From NCBI RefSeq assembly GCF_019352175.1, contig NZ_JACBYI010000016.1:1-64000 (forward strand): 64,000 nt of DNA, given 5' to 3'. A model generated the notes under the pieces. It was not told where the DNA came from. It searched no databases and saw only the letters and a program-made list of their open reading frames with translations. Below, piece by piece: positions 51,588 through 60,432 of this stretch; positions within the stretch are counted from its first letter, which is position 1, and every line of letters starts with the position of its first letter. The translations under genes were made by a program, and so were the position numbers. The DNA is from Paenibacillus sp. S150. GTDB lineage: Bacteria > Bacillota > Bacilli > Paenibacillales > Paenibacillaceae.

Positions 51588-51750
51588 TTGCACAGCTCCT
51601 CTCCAAGCTTTGTTCTTATCGTGATGATCTGATTGTCTTCCTTTACTCATCATAAGCCTTATATATGACGACTTTTGACATATATATGTGCTACACTTAA
51701 AAGAATCAGGCCGCCAGAACCGCAAAGCTGAAAGGAAAGGAGCTGTACCC
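51588..51750. promoter_or_regulatory. Divergent promoter region between the SDR and WYL regulator genes
   Basis: It contains TTGACA followed by the palindrome CATATATATG (around 51679-51689), which overlaps the probable promoter elements of both genes. A shared operator for the WYL regulator is plausible but inferred. Confidence 0.35.
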
Positions 51751-52725
51751 ATGCGGGCAGACCGTTTGTTGTCCATCCTTCTATTGCTGCAAAGCCGCGG
51801 AAAAATCACTTCACGGGAGCTGGCCGGCAAGCTTGAGGTATCCGAACGCACCATTTTCCGTGATATGGAAGCGTTAAGCGCCTCCGGTATTCCTGTGTTT
51901 GCCGAAAGGGGCCGCGAAGGCGGCTGGATGCTCAGCGAAGGCTACAGGACCTCCCTGACCGGCATGAAGCCGCAGGAGATAGGTTCTCTTCTGCTGGCTC
52001 CGGATTCCTCGATACTGAAGGCGCTGGGGATAGAAGATGACTTCTCATCCGCTGCCCTCAAGCTGGAAGCCGCTTCCCCCAGTCTGCATAATTCTCCACT
52101 CGCGTATTTGAATCAGCGCATTCATATCGACGGAGCTGGCTGGCATCCTTCAGGCGAGGCCTACCCGTATCTCTCCCTGCTGCAGCAAGCAGTCTGGGAA
52201 GACCGGAAAGTAAAAATCAGCTATATGCGCGGTGAAGACAGCAGGGAGTATGTAATCTCGCCTTTGGGTCTTGTAGCCAAACGGGGGGTATGGTACGCTG
52301 CCGCCGAAAACGAAGGCATAATCAAAACCTATCGTGTGTCCAGATTGCTGTACGCAGAAATTACAGGCGGATTCTTCACGCGTCCGGAAGGCTTTGCGCT
52401 CGCTGACTATTGGCAGCAGTCCACCGCTGCGTTCAAAGCGGCTCTTCCCCGTTATCCGGCGAAGCTGCTCGTTAGGGCAGAGGCGATGAAGGAGCTGGAG
52501 CGTGAGCGGTATGTGACCATCCGCAGCAGCGCAGAATCACACCGCAGGGGATGGCTGTCGGCAGCTGCCGATTTTCATACTATAGAGTCCGCCTGCCGGA
52601 TCATTCTCTCGCTAAGTCCGGATGTTATTGCCGTTGAGCCTGAAGACCTAGTAAATAGGATATTATCCGTGTTTTCCAAAACTATGGAATTATATGTAGA
52701 TATCTCCTCAAAAAACAAGCCCTAA
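51751..52725 (+). CDS. HTH/WYL-domain transcriptional regulator
   Basis: A 324-aa regulator of the DeoR/YafY type. An N-terminal winged helix ([33 protein letters not shown]) is followed by a WYL domain (about 135-215: [34 protein letters not shown]; the W-Y-L-like core here reads GVWYAAA) and a WCX-like C-terminus. WYL domains sense nucleotides or other small ligands. AAAGGAG lies 8 nt before the ATG. Likely regulates itself and the divergent SDR gene. Confidence 0.88.
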   Translation: MRADRLLSILLLLQSRGKITSRELAGKLEVSERTIFRDMEALSASGIPVFAERGREGGWMLSEGYRTSLTGMKPQEIGSLLLAPDSSILKALGIEDDFSSAALKLEAASPSLHNSPLAYLNQRIHIDGAGWHPSGEAYPYLSLLQQAVWEDRKVKISYMRGEDSREYVISPLGLVAKRGVWYAAAENEGIIKTYRVSRLLYAEITGGFFTRPEGFALADYWQQSTAAFKAALPRYPAKLLVRAEAMKELERERYVTIRSSAESHRRGWLSAAADFHTIESACRIILSLSPDVIAVEPEDLVNRILSVFSKTMELYVDISSKNKP

Positions 52726-52829
52726 ATAACTATCCCGGCGGTTTTATGTCAGTTTTTACAATAGACCTGCCCCCCGGGATCGCCTATAATATTACAATAC
52801 ACAACATTATTTTTTGGGGGGAACTTTTT

Positions 52830-54083
52830 ATGATGGACTGGATGAACAAGCTTCCGTTAAAACAAAGAATTGTTGCCGGCTGCTACCTGGTTGCTGCTTT
52901 ATTCGCCGTCCCTGTCTTGATCATGCTGATTGCGATGGGCAAGATCATTATCGGCATTATTTTGATAGCGGTATTGTCGGCACTGACTCTCCCTCTTGCA
53001 CGCTTCATTGAGAGAACGCTTACATCTTCGTTTGACGACATTTCCAACGTAACGCACACCATTGCCAAGGGTGATTTTACAAGCCGGGCCGATGAGAGCG
53101 GCTCCATGGGCGACATCAGCCGTTCCTTCAACACCATGATCGACAAGCTGAAGAAAATCCTCACCGAAGCCTCGCAGATTACCCGCCAGGTTATGGATGC
53201 CAGCCGGGGGATTGAGGACAAGAACCAGAACCTGAAGATTGTTATGGCCCAGGTCGCTTCCTCTTCCAATGAACTGGCTCTCGGCGCAAATGAAATTTCA
53301 GTGGACATCGCCGATATGACGGAATCGATCAAAGATATAGAGACCAAAGTATCCAATTACACGAGCTCCACCAAGGAAATGAACAGACGTTCCGTACATA
53401 CGCTGGAATTGGTTGAGAAGGGGCGGCAATCGGTGGATACCCAAGCCGAAGGCATGCGTAAGAACATACAAGCCACCCAGAAGGTGGCCGATACAATTGA
53501 AGCACTCTCGCAAAACGCCCGCGGGATCACAATGATCACCAAAACGATTACAGAAATTGCCGAGCAGACCAACCTCCTGTCGCTCAATGCATCAATCGAA
53601 GCCGCCCGCGCCGGCGAGCATGGCCGCGGCTTCGCCGTTGTAGCCCATGAGGTGCGCAAGCTGGCGGAGGAATCCACCGCCTCCACCAAAGAGGTCTTCA
53701 GTCTGGTCCGCAGTATAGAGAGCGATATCAAGCAGGCGATTGAGAACATAGCCATTAACGAGGAAGTCGTTCAGGTGCAGAATGAAATGATCCTTGAAAC
53801 GGCTAATATCTTCGCACAGATTGTGCAAAGCGTTCAGTACATAACCGAGCAGATCTCTTCCTTCTCTGCCGAGAGTGATCTTATGCTGGAGAGCGCGCTC
53901 AAAATTTCCGGCGCCATCGAAAATATTTCTGCCATTACCGAAGAAACGGCAGCGGGAACCGAAGAGGTCTCCGCAGCAATGAACGAACAAATCCATGCCC
54001 TGCAATCCGTTGCGGAGGAGACCGAGAGAATGACCCAGGCTGTCTTCCAGCTGCAGAAAACAATCCATATCTTCAAATTTTAA
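52830..54083 (+). CDS. Methyl-accepting chemotaxis protein without external sensor domain
   Basis: A 417-aa chemoreceptor. Two closely spaced membrane segments (about residues 15-35 and 38-55) leave virtually no extracellular loop. A HAMP-like region ([22 protein letters not shown]) follows, then the long coiled-coil signalling domain with the conserved tip [31 protein letters not shown] and EVRKLAEES. It probably senses a membrane or cytoplasmic state, or works with a partner. The start at 52830 has GGGGGG at 8 nt. CheR is at 17.8 kb. Confidence 0.92.
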   Translation: MMDWMNKLPLKQRIVAGCYLVAALFAVPVLIMLIAMGKIIIGIILIAVLSALTLPLARFIERTLTSSFDDISNVTHTIAKGDFTSRADESGSMGDISRSFNTMIDKLKKILTEASQITRQVMDASRGIEDKNQNLKIVMAQVASSSNELALGANEISVDIADMTESIKDIETKVSNYTSSTKEMNRRSVHTLELVEKGRQSVDTQAEGMRKNIQATQKVADTIEALSQNARGITMITKTITEIAEQTNLLSLNASIEAARAGEHGRGFAVVAHEVRKLAEESTASTKEVFSLVRSIESDIKQAIENIAINEEVVQVQNEMILETANIFAQIVQSVQYITEQISSFSAESDLMLESALKISGAIENISAITEETAAGTEEVSAAMNEQIHALQSVAEETERMTQAVFQLQKTIHIFKF

Positions 54084-54096
54084 ATCATTCTGCCGG

Positions 54097-54127
54097 ACTG
54101 CCGCTTACATCAGCGGCAGTTTTTTTG
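54097..54127 (+). terminator. Terminator after the chemoreceptor gene
   Basis: A 9-bp perfect stem (ACTGCCGCT/AGCGGCAGT, loop of 6) followed by seven T. Confidence 0.88.
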
Positions 54128-54524
54128 TTCACAAATTTATCGATGTTATATTCATCGAATTCAGTTTTTTTGCAGCGGCTGAGGCTGTAAAATCTTTTGC
54201 ACTTCTCTCCTTCGATCCTTTGGAGATAACCAGCTGTCTGTAATTGGTATAGAACGAATTCTGCTTCATTTGTCCTATTTCGTTGCTTTAATTTACTTTT
54301 ATCGCCATTATTCGGGTTATACACCTCTTTCCAATCCGAAATAGTAGTTCTAAATACTTAGTTTATTAACATTTCAATCTTTCTTCACAATTTGTATTTT
54401 AAGACTTTTTTTCAATTCCTCTATTGCCGCTTCGATTTTTGCTTGAGCACTGAAACACAGGTTTTATGCAATGCTCCTCAATCGCCAGATTCGTCAAAAT
54501 CCGAGTCTATTCAGCACAAAGATA
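54128..54524. other. AT-rich intergenic region
   Basis: Clearly lower GC than its surroundings. A 79-codon open frame on the minus strand (54085-54324) overlaps the terminator and has no usable start or ribosome site. Nothing else is recognised. Confidence 0.45.
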
Positions 54525-54552
54525 TTGACAAAAGCTGAGTTAGAAATATATT
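54525..54552 (+). promoter_or_regulatory. Candidate promoter of the ThDP/KAS III cluster
   Basis: TTGACA (54525-54530), 16 nt, then TATATT (54547-54552). It would give a leader of about 315 nt before the first gene, containing a full family 2 repeat just before the start codon. Confidence 0.55.
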
Positions 54553-54772
54553 GTAAAGTAAAAATATGCATTTTCATTAACACATATTGGCAAAGTTCAC
54601 CGAAAGGGAATGACGCAAAGCCATGGATCTACAGTCTCATTTTTATGGGACCATGACAGCCAGGTTGCTGAACAACCGAACGCTTGGAATTTCCTGTCGT
54701 TCTTTTATGGTTATTTATGCAGCCGGCCTGTGCTCCCCCGAGTGCAGGTTTTCTATTTTGCTAAATAAACAA

Positions 54773-54868
54773 GTAGAAACGGCTTCGCCGTCCTTATAAA
54801 GACGGTATCGTTTCAGCGAGAAAGATAAGCCTAATTTATAGCGTGAAACATATAAATTCTTATCTTTT
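54773..54868 (+). repeat. Structured intergenic repeat, family 2, copy 5
   Basis: Full copy beginning GTAGAAACGGCTTCGCCG, nearly identical to 25741-25834 in its second half (GCGAGAAAGATAAGCC through ATAAATTCTTATCTTT). It ends 8 bp before the first possible start codon of the ThDP enzyme gene and therefore lies in its leader. Confidence 0.88.
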
Positions 54869-54876
54869 AAAAAACA

Positions 54877-56529
54877 TTGGGTGGGGTGGATCTTCTGAAA
54901 ACAGTCGCAGATTATATGGCTGAGGCACTACGAAACCTCGGTGTAACGCATTCTTTTGGCATAATCGGCAAGTCAATTTGTCCTGTGGTCCTAAAAATGG
55001 TTGATTACGGCATCGAATTTATTCCTGGCAGACATGAATCCAGCTCCGGGTTCGAAGCCGCCGGCTACGCTCTTAAAACCGGCAGGCTCGGAGTGGCTTT
55101 TGGAACCTCGGGTCCGGGCGGAACCAACCTGCTCACGGCTGCAGCGCATGCCAAGGCAAACAACCTTCCCGTGCTGTTCATTACAGGTCATCAATCCGTC
55201 AAGGAGCTGGGAATTCCCCAGTGCCAGGATTCCTCGGCCTTTCTTGCCGACTTGGCGGACATCTTCAGACCGGCAACGCTTTTCAGCAAGCTGGTGGAGC
55301 GCGGCGATAATTTCGGGGCTATTTTTAACCACGCCATTTCCGTTGCCCTCGGAGGGCAGCGCGGTCCGGTCCATCTCTGCATTCCCTTTGATGTGCAGAC
55401 GGAAATGCTTGAGGAATGCCGGATAGTGATCCCCGAACGGGAGAATCCCGTCAGTACAGGCAATTTCGAACGTGTCCTTTCCGCAATCAATGAATCCAGC
55501 CATCCGCTTATCATAGCCGGTAAAGGCGTCAACCGTTCCGGAGCGCACAAGGAGCTCGTTCAGCTTGCTGAAGCCTTCAACATTCCGGTAGTGACATCCC
55601 CCGGCGGCAAGGGCGCCATCGCCTGGAATCACCCGCTCCACCATGGCCCCATCGGCGTCGGCGGCTGCAAGCACGGCGATGATTTATTGAACCGCAGTGA
55701 TTTGTACATCGTGCTTGGCTCGCGCCTCAGCGATATGACCATCTGTAATCTTAAAGCAGAAAATCATCCCGAAACACTGATCCAATTTGATGTCGACCCT
55801 ACCTTCGTAGGCAAAATATTGAGTTCAAAGACCATCGCTGTAGGAGGGGATTTGCATGATAATCTGGCCTTCTATCTTGAGAAGCTCGATACAGCTGCTA
55901 TAAAAAAACACGAAACAGAAACCGATGTCCATTATGCGGAAAAGCTGCCTGAGCTGTCCAGGCTTTCGCTGGCTTCGGTCATGAGCACATTAAGCGACCA
56001 GATTCCGTATAACAGCACTCTTTTTGTAGATGACGGCAGCCATGGCTTCAATGCCGTGAAATGGTTCAACGTAAAGAGACCCGGCAGCTTTGTTTTTGAT
56101 GCCTACTTCGCCTGCATGGGCAATGCAATCGGCATGGCTATCGGCGCCAAGGTGGCTTCCCCTGAAGAAACGGTCTTCTGCATCACCGGGGATGGCTGCT
56201 TCATGATGCTTGGCACAGAAATCAATACTGCCGTATGCAAGGATATTCCGGTGATCTTTATTGTGGTGAACAACATGCAGCTCGACATGGCATTAAAGGG
56301 CATGGAAAAAACAACAGGGAGAATTGACGGCACCCTTTTCGAGGTTCCCCTGGACGCCGTGAAATTTGCCGAATCTCTCGGAGCTGCAGGATACAGATGC
56401 GAAACAGCCGAACAATTCAACTCTGCCATTGAGGCTGCAGTAGCCTCCAAGCGTGTTGCTGTCATTGAACTGTTGACCGACCGTGATGAAATACCTCCAA
56501 CAGCCCACCGCACCTTGACTCTCAACTAA
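54877..56529 (+). CDS. Thiamine diphosphate-dependent enzyme (acetolactate synthase-like)
   Basis: A protein of about 550 aa with the three-domain plan of the ThDP decarboxylase/carboligase family. The N-terminal pyrimidine-binding domain has the catalytic Glu in RHESSSGFEAAGYA and GTSGPGGTNLLTAAAHA; the middle domain includes AGKGVNRSGA; the C-terminal pyrophosphate domain has the motif GDGCFMMLGTEINTA through VVNN. It probably decarboxylates a 2-keto acid and may ligate the product; donor and acceptor are unknown. No FAD or small-subunit gene is nearby, unlike true acetolactate synthase. The start is uncertain: TTG at 54877, GTG at 54886 or CTG at 54895 (MKTVADYMAEAL), the last with GGTGGGGTGGA just upstream. 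Confidence 0.85.
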   Translation: MGGVDLLKTVADYMAEALRNLGVTHSFGIIGKSICPVVLKMVDYGIEFIPGRHESSSGFEAAGYALKTGRLGVAFGTSGPGGTNLLTAAAHAKANNLPVLFITGHQSVKELGIPQCQDSSAFLADLADIFRPATLFSKLVERGDNFGAIFNHAISVALGGQRGPVHLCIPFDVQTEMLEECRIVIPERENPVSTGNFERVLSAINESSHPLIIAGKGVNRSGAHKELVQLAEAFNIPVVTSPGGKGAIAWNHPLHHGPIGVGGCKHGDDLLNRSDLYIVLGSRLSDMTICNLKAENHPETLIQFDVDPTFVGKILSSKTIAVGGDLHDNLAFYLEKLDTAAIKKHETETDVHYAEKLPELSRLSLASVMSTLSDQIPYNSTLFVDDGSHGFNAVKWFNVKRPGSFVFDAYFACMGNAIGMAIGAKVASPEETVFCITGDGCFMMLGTEINTAVCKDIPVIFIVVNNMQLDMALKGMEKTTGRIDGTLFEVPLDAVKFAESLGAAGYRCETAEQFNSAIEAAVASKRVAVIELLTDRDEIPPTAHRTLTLN

Positions 56530-56611
56530 TATTTTCCAGATTTGACTGCGGCACGGATCAGACCTATCCCGGATTCTTCGTGCCGCTTATTACAACTCAG
56601 GAGGTATCTCT

Positions 56612-56980
56612 GTGGAAAACACCGTCAACAGCGGTCTAAAGCATTTTTCCAATCTGTCCGGGGAGTATGGAGCCAATGCACTGGCTCCAATCAAGGAGCA
56701 TTTCCCGGAGTTGGCCGAGTATATCATGGGCAACGCCTATGGCGACATTTTTCAGCGTACAACGATTGGCGCCGACTGGAAGGAAATCGCCGTCATTTCG
56801 TCCCTCATCACCATGGGACAGTTCGAGCAGCTCGGAGTCCATTATGTGATGGCGCTCCGCGTCGGGATGACTGTGGATCAAATCAAGGGCATTTTACTGC
56901 ATCTGGTTCCGTGTGTAGGCGCTCCGAGAGTTATTTCTGCCTTTAATGTGCTGCTTGCAGCGCTTGAAGAAATCCAATAA
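56612..56980 (+). CDS. Carboxymuconolactone decarboxylase (CMD)-like protein
   Basis: A 122-aa all-helical protein of the CMD family. The characteristic stretch WKEIAVISSLITMGQFEQLGVHYVMALRVG with its His, and the end HLVPCVGAPRVISAFNVL, match that family. It lacks the CxxC pair of peroxidatic AhpD members, so a lactone decarboxylase/hydratase-like or purely structural role is more likely. It begins at a GTG, with CAGGAGG 7 nt upstream, 82 bp after the ThDP gene. Confidence 0.8.
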   Translation: MENTVNSGLKHFSNLSGEYGANALAPIKEHFPELAEYIMGNAYGDIFQRTTIGADWKEIAVISSLITMGQFEQLGVHYVMALRVGMTVDQIKGILLHLVPCVGAPRVISAFNVLLAALEEIQ

Positions 56981-57171
56981 ATTCTTCTGAAACATATTTT
57001 GACATGATTCGACTTTTTTCTTGCATATTTGAGAAATATATGATTATATTAAAGGGAAATTATCCCAAAACTAAAGTTCAAATGTCGAATCAAGGCATAA
57101 AATTTCAAGTTTTTTGGATATTATCATTGGCTGAACAGGTACACACATTCAATTATGGGAGAGATGAGCAC

Positions 57172-57522
57172 ATGGGTAAATTTGTTTTGAAAACCGATTC
57201 CGTTAACAAGATCATTAATATTGAATTGGAAGGTACCTTTTCCAATGAGGATGGTCTCAAATCGATTCAAGCCTACCAGCAGACAGTCAACCCGATCACA
57301 CCTTCAGAATATGCGCTGCAGATTGACTGCAGAAAGCTGAATGTAACTGCTCCGGATGTTGTGCCGCTGCTGGAAGGCTGCTTCGTCATGTTCAAAGCGG
57401 ATGGATTTGAAAAAGTAAGCCTGACCCTTGAAAACAACCCGATCCTCAAAATGCAGCTCGCGCGGCTTGGACGCAAAGCAGGGCTGGAAAACCTGGAGAT
57501 TACTTCAACGGTTTCAGCTTAG
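57172..57522 (+). CDS. STAS-like protein of unknown function
   Basis: A 116-aa protein whose pattern (KIINIELEGTFSNEDGLKSI, ALQIDCRKLNVTAPDVVPLL, FEKVSLTLENNPILKMQLARLGRK) resembles the beta-alpha fold of STAS/anti-sigma-antagonist proteins, but the usual phosphorylatable Ser segment is not evident. GGGAGAG lies about 8 nt before the ATG at 57172. The 190 bp before it are AT-rich and contain promoter-like words (TTGCAT, 18 nt, TATATT near 57021-57050), so it may also be transcribed separately. Its role beside two metabolic enzymes is unclear. Confidence 0.6.
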   Translation: MGKFVLKTDSVNKIINIELEGTFSNEDGLKSIQAYQQTVNPITPSEYALQIDCRKLNVTAPDVVPLLEGCFVMFKADGFEKVSLTLENNPILKMQLARLGRKAGLENLEITSTVSA

Positions 57523-57689
57523 CCGGTATATAAACCCTCAATACCCGGAGAATGATTGCGAAGCAGGCTGGTCATGAAGAATTCGATAAGTATCGCTGAC
57601 TAAAACTAAGCGTGCGCTTCCGAAGCCGGTTATGCACGGTTGACGTTCAGGAAGCATTATTGCTCATAAAACTCTGAGGAGGAACTACC

Positions 57690-58682
57690 ATGGCCGGAAT
57701 TCGGATTAAGGATATTGATATCTATCATCCAAGCAAAAGGATTGGCAACGACTTTTTCATCGAGCACTTTGACGAAAAGGGCATTGATATCCGCGGACTT
57801 CTGGCTGCTCTGGGCCGTGAAAGCCGTTATAGCATCGACAGCGATGAAGAGAACTCTCTGACTATGGCTTTTGAGGCGGCAAGCAATGTGCTGGACAAGA
57901 CGGGGCTTACCGGTGCCGACATTGACCTGATCGCATATGCCAGCCAAACTCCTGAATATATCTTCCCAACGAACTCACTGATGATTCACCGCTTGATCGG
58001 CGGCGCATCGCATGCGGTCTGCATCGACAGCAATGCGAACTGTGCAGGCATGACCGCCTCGGTGGAGCAGGTAAGCCGCCAAATGATGGCCAATCCAAGG
58101 CTCCGCCGTGCGCTGGTGATCGGCTCCGACCATATTGCCCCGCATGCCAACAAAAATGACCCGGTCTACTATGCCAACTTCGGTGATGCTGCCGCTGCAG
58201 TCATTCTGGAACGGGATGAAAATTCCGTAGGCTTCATAGATTCCATCTACCAGACTGACACATGTGTATATGGCAACTCGGTGTTTCCGGTGGAAGGCCT
58301 GGCGAACCTCGGACGCGGCGGTGTAGCTGCCGGAGAGTTCAATGTAAAATTCATTCCTTTTGATGATTCCATTTGTGTAGACGCCGCCTCCGAATCTATC
58401 AACACATTGCTCAGCAATAACGGGATTGCTCCCGAATCGATCAAAGCGGCCTGCTTCTCACAATTGTCCCTGCCCAACATTCGTGCAGTTTCCGACAAGA
58501 CAGGCCTCGGCAGTGATGCAGCGGTCTACATCGGCGACGAGTTCGGCTATACTTCCACAAGCAGCCCTTTTGTGGCCCTGCACAAAGCAGTGACCACCGG
58601 GAAGATTGATCGCGGTGACAAGCTCCTGTTCTGGACCGTCGGAGCGGGCTGGCAGAACGTAGCTTTTGTAATGGAGTACTAA
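57690..58682 (+). CDS. 3-oxoacyl-ACP synthase III-like (thiolase-fold) protein with altered triad
   Basis: A 330-aa KAS III/FabH-like protein. The nucleophile is present as Cys118 in DSNANCAGMTASVEQV, and the fold blocks FPTNSLMIHRLIG, NFGDAAAAVILERD and the C-terminal GDKLLFWTVGAGWQNVAFVME are clear. In FabH the triad is Cys-His-Asn; here the HQAN-like segment reads SLPN (Ser260 at the His place) and the GN-T-S segment reads GYTSTSS (Tyr287 at the Asn place). That suggests a non-decarboxylating acyl transfer, hydrolysis or a different condensation rather than fatty-acid initiation. GAGGAGG precedes the ATG. It ends the cluster at a strong terminator. Confidence 0.83.
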   Translation: MAGIRIKDIDIYHPSKRIGNDFFIEHFDEKGIDIRGLLAALGRESRYSIDSDEENSLTMAFEAASNVLDKTGLTGADIDLIAYASQTPEYIFPTNSLMIHRLIGGASHAVCIDSNANCAGMTASVEQVSRQMMANPRLRRALVIGSDHIAPHANKNDPVYYANFGDAAAAVILERDENSVGFIDSIYQTDTCVYGNSVFPVEGLANLGRGGVAAGEFNVKFIPFDDSICVDAASESINTLLSNNGIAPESIKAACFSQLSLPNIRAVSDKTGLGSDAAVYIGDEFGYTSTSSPFVALHKAVTTGKIDRGDKLLFWTVGAGWQNVAFVMEY

Positions 58683-58685
58683 AAG

Positions 58686-58727
58686 AGGACCCGCAGGCAG
58701 TTCACACTTCTGCCTGCGGGTCCTTTT
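58686..58727 (+). terminator. Terminator of the ThDP/KAS III cluster
   Basis: A 15-bp perfect stem (58686-58700 with 58710-58724, loop of 9) followed by four T. On the minus strand the tail CTCTTTTAG could also serve glpK, about 85 bp away. Confidence 0.88.
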
Positions 58728-58811
58728 GCTGTTGAACGGTATATATGCGCTAAAGCTGAACTCCCTATGCTGCCCAAAATCAAAATTTACGATTCCCGCG
58801 TCCCCGTATGC

Positions 58812-60305
58812 CTAACGGTGCCCTTCGTGCTTCTCCCAGCCCATAGTGCGGGATACAGCATCCTGCCAGGCATGGTAGCGGCGTTCCCTCTCTGCTGCCT
58901 CCATAGACGGCGAGAAGACCTTCTCTGCCTTATTGAAGCTCTCCAGCTGCTTCCGTGTCCAGATCCCTGAAGTCAGGCCGGCAAGCAGCGCTGCGCCCAG
59001 TGCCGTCGTCTCCGAATAAGTTGTACGCGTGACCTCGCTGCCCAGAATATCCGCTTGAAACTGCATCAGCAGATCATTGCGCACGGCTCCGCCATCGACC
59101 CGCAGACCTGTCAGCGGCATTCCGGCGTCCTTTTCCATCGCACCGATTACATCCCGTGATTGAAAGGCCAGGGATTCCAGCGTAGCCCGCACCAGATGCC
59201 CCGCCGTAGTCCCCCGGGTCAAGCCGAACACCGCTCCGCGGGCATACATATCCCAGTAGGGCGCTCCAAGTCCGGTAAAAGCAGGAACCACCACCACCCC
59301 TTCACTGTCTTCCACTTCTCCTGCTCTTTCCTCCGAATCTGCAGGCTCTTCAATAAGCCCCAGTCCTTCATGCAGCCATTGTACCGCTGCTCCGGCCACG
59401 AACACACTGCCTTCGAGGGCGTAATACAATTCATCCCCCATGCCCCAGGCGACCGTGGTCAGCAGCCCGTGGCTGGAGGCTACCGCTTCGGTTCCGGTAT
59501 TCATAAGAATAAAACAGCCGGTGCCGTATGTATTCTTGGCACTTCCGGCCTCCAGACAGGTATGGCCGAATAAAGCGGCCTGCTGATCCCCAAGCACGGA
59601 ACGAATCGGAATTTCCATTCCGAACCACTTACTGTCCGCAGCCCCGAATTCTCCGCCGGACATTCTGACTTCCGGCAGCATTAAGCGCGGGACTCCAAGC
59701 TCCCCCATCAGCTTCTCATCCCATTTCCGCTCATGCAGATTATACAGCATGGTACGTGAGGCATTCGTAACATCTGTAGCATGCACAGCTCCGCAGGTAA
59801 GCTTCCAGATCAGCCAGGCATCAATGGTTCCCGCCAGCAGTTCGCCCCGGTCCGCGCGTTCTCTCGCGCCGGGTACATGATCCAGAATCCAGGCCAGCTT
59901 GGTTGCCGAGAAATAGGCATCCACCACAAGACCGGTTCTTGCAGCAATTTCTTCCTCGAGTCCGCGTCTCTTCAGTTCCTCACAATGTTCGGCTGTACGG
60001 CGGTCCTGCCACACGATAGCCGGGTAGATGGGCTTCCCGGTGGCCTTGTCCCATATAAGCGCCGTCTCCCGCTGATTGGTGATGCCAATGGCGGCTATCC
60101 CGGCAGCCGGCCTTCCGCTTTCTCTAATTGCGTCTCTGGCCGCCGCCAGCTGAGTCTCCCAGATCTGCTCCGGATCATGCTCTACCCAGCCGGGGCGGGG
60201 AAAGGACTGCCTGATTTCATACTGCCCTTGAGCGATCATAGCGGCCCCGTAATCGAACAAGATCGCCCGCGAGCTGGTTGTGCCTTGGTCTAATGATAAA
60301 ATCAT
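58812..60305 (-). CDS. glpK: Glycerol kinase
   Basis: A 497-aa FGGY kinase converting glycerol to glycerol 3-phosphate. LDQGTTSSRAILFD, ITNQRETALIW, WQDRRT, GTIDAWLIWKLT and YGTGCFILMNTG are typical. AGGAGG lies 9 nt before the ATG. No glpF or glpD is adjacent. A segment around residues 320-335 (EEPADSEERAGEVEDSEG) is more acidic and slightly longer than in most relatives, probably a surface loop. Confidence 0.96.
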   Translation of the reverse strand: MILSLDQGTTSSRAILFDYGAAMIAQGQYEIRQSFPRPGWVEHDPEQIWETQLAAARDAIRESGRPAAGIAAIGITNQRETALIWDKATGKPIYPAIVWQDRRTAEHCEELKRRGLEEEIAARTGLVVDAYFSATKLAWILDHVPGARERADRGELLAGTIDAWLIWKLTCGAVHATDVTNASRTMLYNLHERKWDEKLMGELGVPRLMLPEVRMSGGEFGAADSKWFGMEIPIRSVLGDQQAALFGHTCLEAGSAKNTYGTGCFILMNTGTEAVASSHGLLTTVAWGMGDELYYALEGSVFVAGAAVQWLHEGLGLIEEPADSEERAGEVEDSEGVVVVPAFTGLGAPYWDMYARGAVFGLTRGTTAGHLVRATLESLAFQSRDVIGAMEKDAGMPLTGLRVDGGAVRNDLLMQFQADILGSEVTRTTYSETTALGAALLAGLTSGIWTRKQLESFNKAEKVFSPSMEAAERERRYHAWQDAVSRTMGWEKHEGHR

Positions 60306-60385
60306 CTATATATGCCTCCTAATACTGGCTTCGCAAGCATGGCGGTATGTTCCACGATGAACAAGATTTATGTGGTGCTTTCAAC

Positions 60386-60412
60386 AAAAAGCACCTCTGC
60401 GGTCAGAGGCGC
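60386..60412 (-). terminator. resE terminator
   Basis: An 8-bp stem with one mismatch (60391-60398 with 60405-60412) followed on the minus strand by five T, 20 bp after the resE stop. Confidence 0.75.
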
Positions 60413-60432
60413 TGTCATACATTGTCTTGGCT

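Noticed and set aside
54085-54324. 79-aa minus-strand frame in the AT-rich gap
   Set aside because: Its GTG start overlaps the only possible ribosome site, it has no internal Met start, and its 3' end overlaps the chemoreceptor terminator.
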